The notes under the pieces were generated by a model that was not told the DNA's origin, ran no database searches, and saw nothing but the letters and a program-made list of their open reading frames with translations. DNA of 44,704 nucleotides from Micrococcus lacusdianchii (GTDB taxonomy: Bacteria; Actinomycetota; Actinomycetes; Actinomycetales; Micrococcaceae): assembly GCF_023155805.1 (NCBI RefSeq), contig NZ_JAKNUW010000016.1, positions 1-44,704 on the forward strand. The letters run 5' to 3'. Position 1 is the stretch's first letter, and each line of letters begins with the position of its first letter. Position numbers and translations under genes: made by a program. Shown here piece by piece: positions 8,719 through 17,724 of the stretch.

Positions 8719-10089
8719 TCAGAACATGCGCACCGGCTCCACCACGTCCGCCACGATCAGCAGGACACCCATGGCCAGCATCGCCGCGCCGACGACGTAG
8801 GTCAGCGGCATCATCACGGCCAGGTCGAACGGCCCCGGGTCCGGCCGGCCCCGCAGACGGGCCCAGCCGCGCCGCAGGCCCTCCCACAGCGCGCCGGCCA
8901 CGTGGCCGCCGTCCAGCGGGAGCAGCGGGATCAGGTTGAAGACCATGAGCGCCACGTTGACCCCGGCCACCAGGGAGAGCATCAGCGCCGCCTTGTCCGC
9001 GAGCGCCACGGAGTCCAGCGCCGCGGCCTCCCCGGCGATCCGGCCGACGCCCACCACGGACATCGGCCCGTTCGGATCCCGCTCGGCGGGGGTGACCACG
9101 GCGACGGCGGTGTCCCACAGCCGCTGCGGCAGCACCAGGACCACGTCCGCCACGGCGGCGATCTGCCGCCCCACGGTGGGGACGGCCTCCCACGCCGGCA
9201 GTCGCACCGTCTCCTGCTGCGAGCCGAGCCCGATGAACCCGACCGGCTCCGTGCGGACCCCGCCGTCGGCGGCGTGCTCGGGCATGCCGAGGGCGTCTGT
9301 CACGGGCCGCTCCGTCAGACGCGGGGTGAGGGTCGACTCGATCCGCTGCCCGCCCCGTTCCCACGCGATGGGGGTGGGCTGACCGGCCCGCTCGCGGATC
9401 GCGGCGGAGAGCTGGTCCCACGTGCGCACCTCCTGCCCGGCGAAGGACACCACGGTGTCCCCCGGACGCAGGCCCGCCGCGTAGGCGGGCGCCACCGGGT
9501 CGCCCTCCCGGCAGGCCTCCGGGTCCTCCCCGGCCGCCTGCCGGGCCTGCCGGTCCGCGGCGGGGACCACGCACCGGTACACCTCGGCCGCCGTGGTGGA
9601 GGGCTGGGAGACGCCGAACGTGCTGACCAGGACGCCGGTGAGCGCGAGTGCGATCAGCAGGTTCATGAAGGGGCCGCCCAGCATGATGACCACCCGCTTC
9701 CACACCGGCAGCTGGATGAACTGCCGGCCCTCGTCGGCGGCCGTCAGCTCGGCGGCCGCCTGGGCCCGGGCGTCGTCCGCCATGCGACCGGCCCGGGCGA
9801 GCATGCCGGTGGACCCGGTGCGGGCCACCGTTCCGTTCCTCGGGGGCGGGAGCATGCCCACCATGGCGACGTAGCCGCCCAGGGGCACGGCCTTGATCCC
9901 GTACTCGGTCTCCCCGCGCCGCCACGAGGCCACCGTGGGGCCGAAGCCCACCATGTACTGCGTCACACGCACCCCGAACGCCTTGGCGGGCACCAGGTGC
10001 CCCACCTCGTGCAGGGCGATGGACAGGGCCAGGCCGAGGGCGACGACGAGCACGCCGGCCAGGAACCAGAGGGCGTCCACGGGGCTCAC
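8719..10089 (-). CDS. rseP: M50 site-2 intramembrane metalloprotease (RseP/Rip1 family)
   Basis: A 456-residue membrane zinc protease that cleaves transmembrane substrates such as anti-sigma factors (Rip1 in mycobacteria). Visible are the zinc motif HEVGH at residues 27-31 in the first transmembrane segment, a PDZ domain around [16 protein letters not shown], and the second active-site segment [13 protein letters not shown] in a C-terminal membrane helix. The GTG at 10089 forms a GTGA overlap with the dxr stop; a second GTG nine bases on is possible. The dxr-rip-gcpE order matches other Actinobacteria. Confidence 0.95.
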   Translation of the reverse strand: MSPVDALWFLAGVLVVALGLALSIALHEVGHLVPAKAFGVRVTQYMVGFGPTVASWRRGETEYGIKAVPLGGYVAMVGMLPPPRNGTVARTGSTGMLARAGRMADDARAQAAAELTAADEGRQFIQLPVWKRVVIMLGGPFMNLLIALALTGVLVSTFGVSQPSTTAAEVYRCVVPAADRQARQAAGEDPEACREGDPVAPAYAAGLRPGDTVVSFAGQEVRTWDQLSAAIRERAGQPTPIAWERGGQRIESTLTPRLTERPVTDALGMPEHAADGGVRTEPVGFIGLGSQQETVRLPAWEAVPTVGRQIAAVADVVLVLPQRLWDTAVAVVTPAERDPNGPMSVVGVGRIAGEAAALDSVALADKAALMLSLVAGVNVALMVFNLIPLLPLDGGHVAGALWEGLRRGWARLRGRPDPGPFDLAVMMPLTYVVGAAMLAMGVLLIVADVVEPVRMF

Positions 10090-11345
10090 CAGCACTCCCG
10101 CGCGGCGCGGCGCGCCCAGGCCTCGGCGGCCAGCACGGCTTCCACCGTGAGCGCGTCCGGGTCCTGGCCGGCCGCGGCCAGGACGTCCTCGGACCGGTAC
10201 TCCCCCAGGACGACGCGCACGGTCTCGAGGATCCGGTCGAAGCGGATCACGCCGTCGTGGAACGCGTCCACGGCCACCTCGTTGGCGGCGTTGAACACGG
10301 CCATGTGCGTGGCCGAGGCGCCGGCGGCCTCCTTGGCCAGCGCGACGGCGGGGAACGCCTCCCCGTCGAGGGGCTCGAAGGTCCACGTGGCCGCCTGCGT
10401 CCAGTCGCAGCCGGGGGCGGCGCCTGGCACACGCTCGGGCCAGCCGATGCCGAGGGCGATCGGCAGGCGCATGTCCGGCGGGGACGCCTGCGCCAGGGTG
10501 GAGCCGTCCGTGAACTCCACCAGGGAGTGGACGACGGACTGCGGGTGGACCACCACGTCGATCCGCTCGAGCGGGACGTCGAAGAGCAGGTGCGCCTCGA
10601 CCACCTCGAGGGCCTTGTTCACGAGCGAGGCGGAGTTGGTGGTGACCACGCGACCCATGTCCCACGTGGGGTGGGCGAGCGCCTGGGCGGGGGTGACGTC
10701 CCGCAGCCGCTCGGCGGACCACCCCCGGAACGGCCCGCCCGAGGCGGTGAGGACCAGCCGGCGGACCTCCTCCGCGGTGCCGCCGCGCAGGGCCTGGGCG
10801 AGCGCGGAGTGCTCCGAGTCCACGGGGACCAGCTGGCCCGGGGCGGCTGCGGCCTTCACGAGGGCCCCGCCCACGATGAGCGACTCCTTGTTGGCCAGCG
10901 CCAGCCGGTGCCCGGCCGCGAGCGCCGCGAGGGTGGGGCGCAGGCCGATCGAGCCGGTGATGCCGTTGAGCACCGTGTCCGCGCCGGACCACGCGGCGAT
11001 CTCCGTGGCCGCCGCGGGGCCCGTGACCACGTGCGGGCGGGGGTCCGGCAGGTCCAGGCGCGCGGCGGCGTCGGCCAGGGCGGCGCGCAGCTGCTCCGGC
11101 GTGCCGGAGGCCGCACCGACCGCCTCGACGGCGAACCGCACCGCCTGCTCCGCGAGGAGGGCGGTGTTGGCCCCGCCGGCCAGGGCCACAGCCCGGAACC
11201 GCTCCGGGGACCGGGCGATGACGTCCAGGCCCTGGGTGCCGATCGAGCCGGTCGAGCCGATCAGGGCGACGCGGCGGGGCTCGGAGGCCGTGCCTGCGTC
11301 GGCGTGGCGGGGGTGCGTGAAGTCCGTGAGGGATCCGTGGGTCAC
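10086..11345 (-). CDS. dxr: 1-deoxy-D-xylulose 5-phosphate reductoisomerase
   Basis: A 419-residue enzyme making MEP from DXP with NADPH and a divalent metal, the second step of the non-mevalonate isoprenoid route. It has the NADPH-binding GSTGSIGTQ at residues 30-38, GITGSIGL, the NKESLIVGG segment, metal ligands in [13 protein letters not shown] and the [18 protein letters not shown] region. The GTG at 11345 (V-T-H-G) is chosen because it closely precedes the homologous domain. The frame extends upstream only as a mirror of the symporter gene. It overlaps rseP by 4 bp. Confidence 0.96.
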   Translation of the reverse strand: MTHGSLTDFTHPRHADAGTASEPRRVALIGSTGSIGTQGLDVIARSPERFRAVALAGGANTALLAEQAVRFAVEAVGAASGTPEQLRAALADAAARLDLPDPRPHVVTGPAAATEIAAWSGADTVLNGITGSIGLRPTLAALAAGHRLALANKESLIVGGALVKAAAAPGQLVPVDSEHSALAQALRGGTAEEVRRLVLTASGGPFRGWSAERLRDVTPAQALAHPTWDMGRVVTTNSASLVNKALEVVEAHLLFDVPLERIDVVVHPQSVVHSLVEFTDGSTLAQASPPDMRLPIALGIGWPERVPGAAPGCDWTQAATWTFEPLDGEAFPAVALAKEAAGASATHMAVFNAANEVAVDAFHDGVIRFDRILETVRVVLGEYRSEDVLAAAGQDPDALTVEAVLAAEAWARRAARECW

Positions 11346-11419
11346 CGGGCCATCATGCCAGCGCCGCCTGGACGCGGGCCGGGCCGGGTCCGGTCCTGAC
11401 CAGGCGCCGGCGACGGCGA

Positions 11420-11461
11420 GGGCCCGCCGGGCCCGCCGGTGAGGGCGGGGCGGGCGGGCCC
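11420..11461 (-). terminator. GC-rich hairpin after the symporter gene
   Basis: GGGCCCGCC at 11420-11428 pairs with GGCGGGCCC at 11453-11461, 37 bp after the stop of the acetate symporter and ahead of dxr. There is no T tract. Confidence 0.5.
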
Positions 11462-11497
11462 GTCGTCGTGGGGCGTCCGCGGGCGGACGCACCGGGA

Positions 11498-13111
11498 TCA
11501 GTGCTGGACCGGCTTCTCGGCGCCGACGCCGGTGAGCGAGCGCACCTCCATCTCGGCCTGCTTGTCCGGGTCCTCGGCCTCCCTGGAGGTCACGGAGCCC
11601 AGCCAGCCGAGGAGGAAGGCCAGCGGGATGGACACGATGCCCGGGTTCTTCAGCGGGAAGAGCGCGAAGTCGGCGCCCGGGATCATGGAGGTCTCCGCCC
11701 CGGACATCACCGGGGAGAAGATGATCAGGACGATCGCGGAGATCAGGCCGCCGTACATGGACCACACCGCGCCGCGCGTGGTGAAGCCCCTCCAGAACAG
11801 CGAGTACAGGATGGTCGGCAGGTTGGCCGAGGCCGCCACCGCGAACGCCAGCGCCACGAGGAACGCGACGTTCTGGCCCTGCGCGGCGATGCCGCCGACG
11901 ATCGCCAGGACGCCGATGACCACCACGGTGATCTTGCCGATCCGCACCTCCTCCTGGGGGGTGAGCGGCTTCTTCGCGATCACGGAGCCGTACACGTCGT
12001 GGGCGAAGGACGCCGCCGCCGTGATGGCCAGGCCCGCGACCACCGCGAGGATCGTGGCGAAGGCCACCGCGGAGATCAGGCCCAGCAGGATGGAGCCGCC
12101 GAGCTCGAACGCCAGCAGCGGGGCCGCCGAGTTGACGCCGCCCGGAGCCGCCAGGATGCGCTCCGGACCGATGAGGGCTCCGGCGCCGGTGCCGAGCACG
12201 AGGGTGAACAGGTAGAACGCGCCGATGAGCACGATCGCCCACACCACGGACGTGCGGGCCTCCTTGGCCGTGGGGACGGTGTAGAAGCGCATCAGCACGT
12301 GCGGCAGGCCGGCGGTGCCGAGCACCAGGGCCAAGCCGAGCGACACGAAGTCCAGGCGCGTGGTGAAGTCCTTGCCGTACTGCAGACCGGGCTCGAGGAT
12401 CGCCTCACCCTTGGGGTGCAGGTCCACGGCGGCGCCCAGCATGCCGTTGAAGTCGAATCCGAACAGGGCCAGGGACCACACGGTCATGATGCCGGCGCCG
12501 GCGATCAGCAGGATCGCCTTGATGATCTGGACGTAGGTGGTGCCCTTCATGCCGCCGATCAGCACGTACACGATCATGAGCACGCCGACGACGATGATCA
12601 CGAGCGCCTGGCCCGTGCGGTCCGTGATGTTCAGCAGCAGGGCCACGAGGCCGCCGGCCCCGGCCATCTGGGCCAGCAGGTAGAAGAGGCAGACCGCCAT
12701 GGTGCCGAAGGCGGCCGCGATGCGGACCGGCTTCTGGCGCAGGCGGAACGAGAGCACGTCGGCCATGGTGAAGCGGCCGGTGTTGCGCAGCAGCTCGGCC
12801 ACGAGCAGCAGAGCCACGAGCCACGCCACGAGGAAGCCGATCGAGTAGAGGAAGCCGTCGTAGCCGTAGAGGGCGATCGCGCCGACGATGCCGAGGAAGG
12901 ACGCGGCGGAGAGGTAGTCGCCCGCGATGGCCGTGCCGTTCTGGGTGCCGGAGAAGCCGCGGCCGCCGGCGTAGTAGTCCGCCGAGGAGCTGCTGGTCTT
13001 CGACGCGCGGATCACGATCACGAGGGTGACCACCACGAAGGCGGCGAAGATGCCGATGTTGACCAGGGGGTTGCCCACGGTGGCCGCGGCCTGGAGCAGG
13101 GGGGCGTTCAT
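11498..13111 (-). CDS. sodium:solute symporter, acetate/monocarboxylate type (ActP/MctC family)
   Basis: A 537-residue SSS-family permease with about 13 membrane segments. Family features include [33 protein letters not shown] and the Na+-site region around [17 protein letters not shown] cytoplasmic tail begins near [15 protein letters not shown]. Relatives take up acetate, propionate or pyruvate. It overlaps the upstream DUF485 gene by ATGA, the same pairing as yjcH-actP of E. coli and the mctC operon of corynebacteria. Control by the CRP-like site at 13514 is likely. Confidence 0.93.
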   Translation of the reverse strand: MNAPLLQAAATVGNPLVNIGIFAAFVVVTLVIVIRASKTSSSSADYYAGGRGFSGTQNGTAIAGDYLSAASFLGIVGAIALYGYDGFLYSIGFLVAWLVALLLVAELLRNTGRFTMADVLSFRLRQKPVRIAAAFGTMAVCLFYLLAQMAGAGGLVALLLNITDRTGQALVIIVVGVLMIVYVLIGGMKGTTYVQIIKAILLIAGAGIMTVWSLALFGFDFNGMLGAAVDLHPKGEAILEPGLQYGKDFTTRLDFVSLGLALVLGTAGLPHVLMRFYTVPTAKEARTSVVWAIVLIGAFYLFTLVLGTGAGALIGPERILAAPGGVNSAAPLLAFELGGSILLGLISAVAFATILAVVAGLAITAAASFAHDVYGSVIAKKPLTPQEEVRIGKITVVVIGVLAIVGGIAAQGQNVAFLVALAFAVAASANLPTILYSLFWRGFTTRGAVWSMYGGLISAIVLIIFSPVMSGAETSMIPGADFALFPLKNPGIVSIPLAFLLGWLGSVTSREAEDPDKQAEMEVRSLTGVGAEKPVQH

Positions 13112-13482
13112 CGGGCGGCCTCCGGGGTCTCGGGGCCGGTGACGGCCTCACGCTCGAGGCGCTCGCGCAGGGCGGTGGCGCGGGGGTCCAGGACGCGGTT
13201 GGAGAAGCGGACGTAGGCGAACGTGATGGCGAACGTGGTGACGAACTGCAGCAGCCCGAGCACGAGGCCCAGGGTGATGTTGTCCCACAGGCGGATCGCC
13301 ATGACCTGGGGGAAGAACGCGCCCATGATCACGAACAAGAGGTACCAGACGAAGAACGCCACGGTCATGGGGAAGGCGAAGGAGCGGTGGGTGCGGCGGA
13401 GCTCGACGAACTCCTCCGAGCGCTGGGCGGCGCGGAACTGCTCGGCCGTCGGCGACGGCGGAGCGTGTTCGATGGATGACAT
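13108..13482 (-). CDS. DUF485 membrane protein (YjcH-like symporter partner)
   Basis: A 124-residue protein with two membrane helices: VAFFVWYLLFVIMGAFFP at about 42-60 and a segment around LGLVLGLLQFVTTFAITFAY at about 75-95. The preceding ELRRTHRSFAFPMT is the DUF485 hallmark. Such proteins are nearly always encoded directly before an acetate-type SSS symporter and are thought to assist it; the mechanism is not established. Its stop overlaps the symporter start by 4 bp. A GGAGG-type site precedes the ATG at 13482. Confidence 0.92.
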   Translation of the reverse strand: MSSIEHAPPSPTAEQFRAAQRSEEFVELRRTHRSFAFPMTVAFFVWYLLFVIMGAFFPQVMAIRLWDNITLGLVLGLLQFVTTFAITFAYVRFSNRVLDPRATALRERLEREAVTGPETPEAAR

Positions 13483-13513
13483 GGGTGCCTCCGAGGGATG
13501 GGTGCGAGAACAC

Positions 13514-13529
13514 CGTGATCTGGATCACA
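13514..13529. promoter_or_regulatory. CRP/GlxR-type operator upstream of the acetate-uptake operon
   Basis: CGTGATCTGGATCACA matches TGTGA-N6-TCACA at nine of ten defined positions, 32-47 bp upstream of the DUF485 start. A second short palindrome, GTGATCAC, follows at 13536-13543. On the minus strand a TTGACC (13572-13567) could be a -35 with a poor -10 about 17 bp on, so the palindromes would lie over or just after the promoter. GlxR, the cAMP-binding CRP homologue of corynebacteria, uses this consensus. Confidence 0.6.
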
Positions 13530-13599
13530 GTGTCGGTGATCACACTCTGCGGCCTCGCGGGGCCCAGGTCAAGCGGAGCTGTATACAGAGCCCGGGATG

Positions 13600-14035
13600 A
13601 CACCTGTGTGACGCGCCTCGCGCTCCTGCGCAGCTCCGGAGCATCCCCCGACGACGCCCCGCCCCTCTCGGCCCGCGCCAGGACCGTGCGGGCCGGGTCC
13701 GCGACGACCTCCTCGACCGGCACCCCGACCAGCGCGAGGGCCCGCGGCGACCCCGGGCGGACGCCAGCGCCCGACACGCCGGGTTCACCGCCCTCGGCGC
13801 CGGCGTGTATGCAGTACGGACCGCGGGGATCTGGCGTGGATGCAGGCGTGCGGTCGCGGCGCAGCCCAGGGCTGCAGCGTCCTCGGCCGCCGTGGCGACG
13901 GTGGCCTGTGCTGCGACGGTCACGTGGACCTCCGCCTCGGTGCATCGTCATCCACTGCAATCCCCTGGTGCCGGAGTCGTGTCCCGGGTCACAGGTGTCC
14001 ATCGGCGGGGACGGTCGGTGACCGCTCACTACAGT
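13600..14035. other. non-coding stretch, possible gene remnant
   Basis: About 440 bp before the TetR gene without a convincing gene. On the minus strand, roughly 13790 down to 13630 reads as an uninterrupted, codon-biased segment (ALALVGVPVEEVVADPARTV and onward) with almost all third bases G/C. It has no start or ribosome site in frame, and the reading degrades on both sides. This could be a decayed gene or chance. Confidence 0.3.
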
Positions 14036-14041
14036 GACCCC

Positions 14042-14701
14042 ATGCCCGAGGCCCCCGACACCCCCGCCGCACTGGACGCCACGGCCCCCTCCCGCACCTC
14101 CCGCGAACGGGCCAAGGCCCGCCGCCGCGCGGACCTCCTGACGGCCGCCGCCCGACTGTTCGCCGCCGAGGGGTTCGACGCCGCCCGACTCGAGGACATC
14201 GGGGCCGCCGCCGGGGTGAGCGGCCCGGCGGTGTACCGCCACTTCGCCGGCAAGGCCGCCGTGCTCGCGGAGATCCTGGAGACCGCCAGCTCCGGCCTGC
14301 TCGAGGGCGGGCACGACGCCGTCCGGGACCTCGCCCCGGGGGCGGAGTCCCTGCGCGCCCTGATCGCGTTCCACGCGGACTTCGCCGTGGACAACCGGGA
14401 CGTCATCCGCGTCCAGGACCGGGACATGTCCTCCCTGCCCGCCGCCGATCGCACCGCCATCGCGCGGGTGCAGCGCCGGTACATCGAGCTGTGGGCGGCC
14501 CACCTGCGGCACCTGCACCCGGGCGAGGACCACGCCACGGCCGTGTTCCGCGCGCAGGCCGTGCTCGGCATGCTCAACTCCACCCCGCACTCGGTCCGCC
14601 GCACCCCGTCGGACCGCAGCGCCCGACGTCAGGCCCTGACCTCCATGGCGTGGGCGGCGGCTTCCGCCCCGCTGCGGCCTGCTGCCCCGGTGGTAGCCTG
14701 A
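14042..14701 (+). CDS. TetR/AcrR family transcriptional regulator
   Basis: A 219-residue one-component regulator. The N-terminal helix-turn-helix (about residues 28-75) reads LLTAAARLFAAEGFDAARLE then DIGAAAGVSGPAVYRHFAGK, a textbook TetR domain. The C-terminal ligand-binding half (HADFAVDNRDVIRVQDRDM and beyond) resembles regulators of fatty acid or acyl-CoA catabolism, but the ligand cannot be named. It faces the branched-chain dehydrogenase operon, with one GNAT gene between, and follows the divergent acetate-uptake operon. Either could be a target; this is inference. Confidence 0.9.
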   Translation: MPEAPDTPAALDATAPSRTSRERAKARRRADLLTAAARLFAAEGFDAARLEDIGAAAGVSGPAVYRHFAGKAAVLAEILETASSGLLEGGHDAVRDLAPGAESLRALIAFHADFAVDNRDVIRVQDRDMSSLPAADRTAIARVQRRYIELWAAHLRHLHPGEDHATAVFRAQAVLGMLNSTPHSVRRTPSDRSARRQALTSMAWAAASAPLRPAAPVVA

Positions 14702-14763
14702 CCGACACATCCGGACGCCTCCCCACGGGAGCGCGCCCGCCCACCGACGAGAGGTCCATCGAC

Positions 14764-15234
14764 GTGCCCCTCCGCGACGTCCGCAGCGCAGACCTGGACG
14801 AGTTCTTCCTGCACCAGCAGGACGAGCGCGCCAACCTCATGTCCGCGTTCGCGCCCCGCAGCCCCGCCGACCGCGGCGTGTTCGACTACCACTGGGCGCA
14901 CCTGCTGAGCGACCCGGACACCACTGTGCAGACCATCGAGCACGAGGGCCGGGCGGCCGGTGCGCTCGTGTGCTCGCGGGTGGACGGGGTGGACGAGCTC
15001 TCCTTCTGGACCGCCCGCGAGTTCTGGGGTCGCGGCCTCACCACCGCCGCTGTGGACGAGTTCCTGGCCTCCCACCCCCGGCGACCGATCCGCGCGCACG
15101 TCCCCGAGGACAACGCCGGGTCCGTCAAGGTCCTCACGCGCCGCGGGTTCGAGAAGGTCGGCGAGGAGAAGGTGTTCTCCAACGCCCGCGCGGCGGTCGT
15201 CGTCGAGCACGTCCTCGAGCTCGCCGGGGACTGA
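14764..15234 (+). CDS. GNAT family N-acetyltransferase
   Basis: A 156-residue single-domain acetyltransferase. Motif A is seen as FWTAREFWGRGLTTAAVDEFL, followed by RPIRAHVPEDNAGSVKVLTR and RGFEKVGEEK, the usual C-terminal GNAT pattern. The GTG at 14764 is chosen because GAGAGG sits 8-13 bp upstream and the protein then begins at the domain (VPLRDVRSADLDEFF). It lies 62 bp after the TetR gene and is probably co-transcribed. Substrate unknown. Confidence 0.85.
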   Translation: MPLRDVRSADLDEFFLHQQDERANLMSAFAPRSPADRGVFDYHWAHLLSDPDTTVQTIEHEGRAAGALVCSRVDGVDELSFWTAREFWGRGLTTAAVDEFLASHPRRPIRAHVPEDNAGSVKVLTRRGFEKVGEEKVFSNARAAVVVEHVLELAGD

Positions 15235-15244
15235 CCCCTCCCCC

Positions 15245-15296
15245 GGACGACGCCGGCGGCCCCTCACCCTGACCGGGTGAGGGGTCGCCGTCGTCC
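15245..15296. terminator. bidirectional terminator between convergent genes
   Basis: A long stem-loop centred on the CTGACC loop. CCCCTCACCC pairs with GGGTGAGGGG, and the stem extends outward through GACGACG/CGTCGTC. It lies between the GNAT gene (+) and the E2 gene (-) and can serve both. Confidence 0.75.
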
Positions 15297-15313
15297 TGGG
15301 GCGCGGGCGCCGG

Positions 15314-16657
15314 TCAGACCAGGGCGAGCGTCATGCCCGGCCGGCGCAGCAGCGCGCCGACGTCCGCGAGGAAGCGGGACCCCTGCTCGCCGTCCACGAG
15401 GCGGTGGTCGAAGGACAGGGACAGCGTCACCATGTCCCGCAGGGCGATCTCCCCGCGATGCTCCCACGGCTGACGACGCACAGCGCCGAGGCAGAGGATG
15501 GCCGCCTCCCCCGGGTTGATGATCGGGGTGCCCGTGTCCACGCCGAACACGCCCACGTTGGTCAGCGTGAACGTGCCGCCGGTGAGCTCGGCCGGGGTCA
15601 GCGCTCCCTCACGGGCGCGCCCGGTCAGCACGGCGATCTCCTGCGCCAGGGCGCGCAGGTCCATGCCCTGCGCCTCCTTGACGTGGGGGACCATGAGACC
15701 GCGCGGCGTGGCCGCGGCGAACCCCAGGTTCACGAAGTTCTGCCGCTGGATGCTGCCGGCGGCCTCGTCCCAGCGGGCGTTGACCTCGGGGGTGCGCTCC
15801 ATCGCCAGCACGCACGCCCGGGCCGCCAGCGTCATGGGGGTCAGCTTCAGGTCGCGGAACGCCCGGTCCCGCTTCAGGTCCTCGATCAGCTCGAGGGACT
15901 CCGTGACGTCCACCGTGAGGAACTCGGTGACGTGTGGCGCCGTGAACGCGGACTGCACCATCGCCGCGGCGGTGGCCTTCCGCACCCCGCGGACCGGCTC
16001 CACCTCGACGCGCGGTCGCCCGCCGAGCGTGCGCCCACCCACGCCTGCCGCGGCCTCGGCGGCAGCGGGGGTGGTGCCCGGAGAGGTCCCGCCGTGCGGG
16101 GTGGTCGACGCCGCGGCTCCGCCCTGAGCGGCGCGCTCGACGTCCTCGCGCACGATGACACCGTGGGCCCCGGAGCCGGTGACCGTCTCGAGGTCCACGC
16201 CGAGCCGGCGTGCCAGCAGACGGACCGGCGGGGTGGAGCGCGGCCGCTCGCCGACGGGACCGTCCGGGGCGGGCGGGGCCGTCGCGTCCTCTCCCGTGGT
16301 GGGCGCGGCCCCGCGCCCGACACGCCGGCGCCGGGCGGGCGCGCCGGAGTCCGGCGCGGCCCCGTAGCCCACGAGGGTGGGCACGCGGTCGGCGGCCTCG
16401 TCCTCCCCCTCGGCGGCGGCGACCTCGAAGGTCACCAGGGGCGCGCCGACGTCGAGCGTGGTGCCCTCCTCCGCGTGCAGCTCGGCGACCGTGCCCTCGA
16501 CAGGGCTGGACACCTCGACGACGGCCTTCGCCGTCTCCACCTCCGCGAGGATCTGGTTCACCGCGACGGCGTCCCCCGTGCTCACGCGCCAGGCGACCAC
16601 CTCCGACTCGGTGAGGCCCTCGCCCAGGTCCGGCAGTCGGAAGACCTTCACGGCCAT
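15314..16657 (-). CDS. 2-oxoacid dehydrogenase E2, dihydrolipoyl acyltransferase (branched-chain type)
   Basis: A 447-residue E2 core subunit. It has one lipoyl domain (1-75) with the lipoylated Lys44 in EVETAKAVVEV, a Pro/Ala linker, a peripheral-subunit-binding domain (STPPVRLLARRLGVDLETVT), and the acyltransferase domain with the catalytic DHRLVDG near the C-terminus. It transfers the acyl group from E1 to CoA. The start overlaps the E1-beta stop by one base. The operon holds no E3 gene, so dihydrolipoamide dehydrogenase must be supplied from elsewhere. The branched-chain assignment rests on the separate E1 alpha/beta genes. Confidence 0.93.
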   Translation of the reverse strand: MAVKVFRLPDLGEGLTESEVVAWRVSTGDAVAVNQILAEVETAKAVVEVSSPVEGTVAELHAEEGTTLDVGAPLVTFEVAAAEGEDEAADRVPTLVGYGAAPDSGAPARRRRVGRGAAPTTGEDATAPPAPDGPVGERPRSTPPVRLLARRLGVDLETVTGSGAHGVIVREDVERAAQGGAAASTTPHGGTSPGTTPAAAEAAAGVGGRTLGGRPRVEVEPVRGVRKATAAAMVQSAFTAPHVTEFLTVDVTESLELIEDLKRDRAFRDLKLTPMTLAARACVLAMERTPEVNARWDEAAGSIQRQNFVNLGFAAATPRGLMVPHVKEAQGMDLRALAQEIAVLTGRAREGALTPAELTGGTFTLTNVGVFGVDTGTPIINPGEAAILCLGAVRRQPWEHRGEIALRDMVTLSLSFDHRLVDGEQGSRFLADVGALLRRPGMTLALV

Positions 16658-17724
16658 CAGCGGGCCTCCTTCCCTGCGGCGTGCTCGGCGAGGAACTGCT
16701 CGGCGGTCTGCGGCGCCGCGAAGGCGTCCACGGAGTCGAGCGCGTTCGGCCGGCCCATCACGCGGTCGATGCCGTCCAGCACGCGGTCCAGGTCCGGCAG
16801 GTGGACGTGCTCGAGCTTGGCGGGCGGATACGGGATGTCCAGTCCGGTCACCCGGACGGGCGGGGCCTCGAGCCAGTGGAAGGCCCGCTCGGCCACCGTG
16901 GCCACGAGCTCCGCGCCGAGACCGCCGGTGCGGGAGGCCTCGTGGGTCACCACCAGGCGGCCCGTGCGGCGGACCGAGCACTCGACCAGGCCGGTGTCCA
17001 GCGGGGAGAGGCTGCGCAGGTCGATCAGCTCGACCTCCACGCCCTCCTCGGCCGCCACCTCCGCCGCCTGGAGGGCCGTGCGGACCATCGGCCCGTAGGC
17101 GACGACCGTGACGTCCCGGCCGGGACGCAGGACCGTGCCGGTGGTCAGCGGGCCGGGCACGGCGTCGAGGTCCACCTCGCCCTTGTCGTGGTAGCACCGC
17201 TTGGGCTCGAGGTAGACGACCGGGTCGTCCGAGGCGATGGCGGCGCGGATCATGTCGTGGCCGTCCTGCGGCGAGGACGGGGACACCACGCGCAGGCCCG
17301 GTGTGTGCAGGAAGTAGGCCTCCGGTGACTCCGAATGATGCTCCGGCGAGCCGATGCCGCCGCCGAACGGGATGCGGATCGTGACCGGCATGGCCACCCG
17401 TCCCTGGGTGCGGGCCCGCAGCTTGGCGAGGTTCGCCACGATCTGGTCGAAGGCCGGGTAGACGAAGCCGTCGAACTGGATCTCCACCACGGGGCGGTAG
17501 CCGCGCATGGCCAGGCCCACGGCCGTGCCCACGATCCCGGACTCCGCGAGCGGGGTGTCCACCACGCGCTCGGGGCCGAACTCCTCCAGCAGCCCGTCCG
17601 TGATGCGGAAGACGCCGCCCAGGGCGCCGATGTCCTCGCCCATCAGCAGGACCTTGGGGTCGTCCGTCAGGGCGCGGTGCAGGCCGCGGTTGATCGCGCG
17701 GCCGAAGGCCATGCGCTCGCTCAC
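16657..17724 (-). CDS. 2-oxoacid dehydrogenase E1 component, beta subunit (branched-chain type)
   Basis: A 355-residue E1-beta subunit. Features are MAFGRAINRGLHRAL, MGEDIGALGGVFRITDGL, FGPERVVDTPLAESGIVG, the VEIQFDGFVYPAFDQI segment, and the C-terminal transketolase domain (VVTHEASRTGGLGAEL). With the alpha subunit it decarboxylates branched-chain 2-oxoacids from Val, Leu and Ile breakdown. The GTG at 17724 is chosen for its GTGA overlap with the E1-alpha stop; the ATG at 17712 is an alternative. Confidence 0.94.
   Translation of the reverse strand: MSERMAFGRAINRGLHRALTDDPKVLLMGEDIGALGGVFRITDGLLEEFGPERVVDTPLAESGIVGTAVGLAMRGYRPVVEIQFDGFVYPAFDQIVANLAKLRARTQGRVAMPVTIRIPFGGGIGSPEHHSESPEAYFLHTPGLRVVSPSSPQDGHDMIRAAIASDDPVVYLEPKRCYHDKGEVDLDAVPGPLTTGTVLRPGRDVTVVAYGPMVRTALQAAEVAAEEGVEVELIDLRSLSPLDTGLVECSVRRTGRLVVTHEASRTGGLGAELVATVAERAFHWLEAPPVRVTGLDIPYPPAKLEHVHLPDLDRVLDGIDRVMGRPNALDSVDAFAAPQTAEQFLAEHAAGKEAR

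Noticed and set aside
10257-11399. A 380-codon plus-strand frame opposite dxr
   Set aside because: Fully antisense to a confidently identified enzyme and lacking any recognisable motif.
13540-13923. A 127-codon minus-strand open frame in the gap before the TetR gene
   Set aside because: Ser/Arg/Ala-rich, no ribosome site, codon bias poor in that frame; another frame of the same strand has the better bias.
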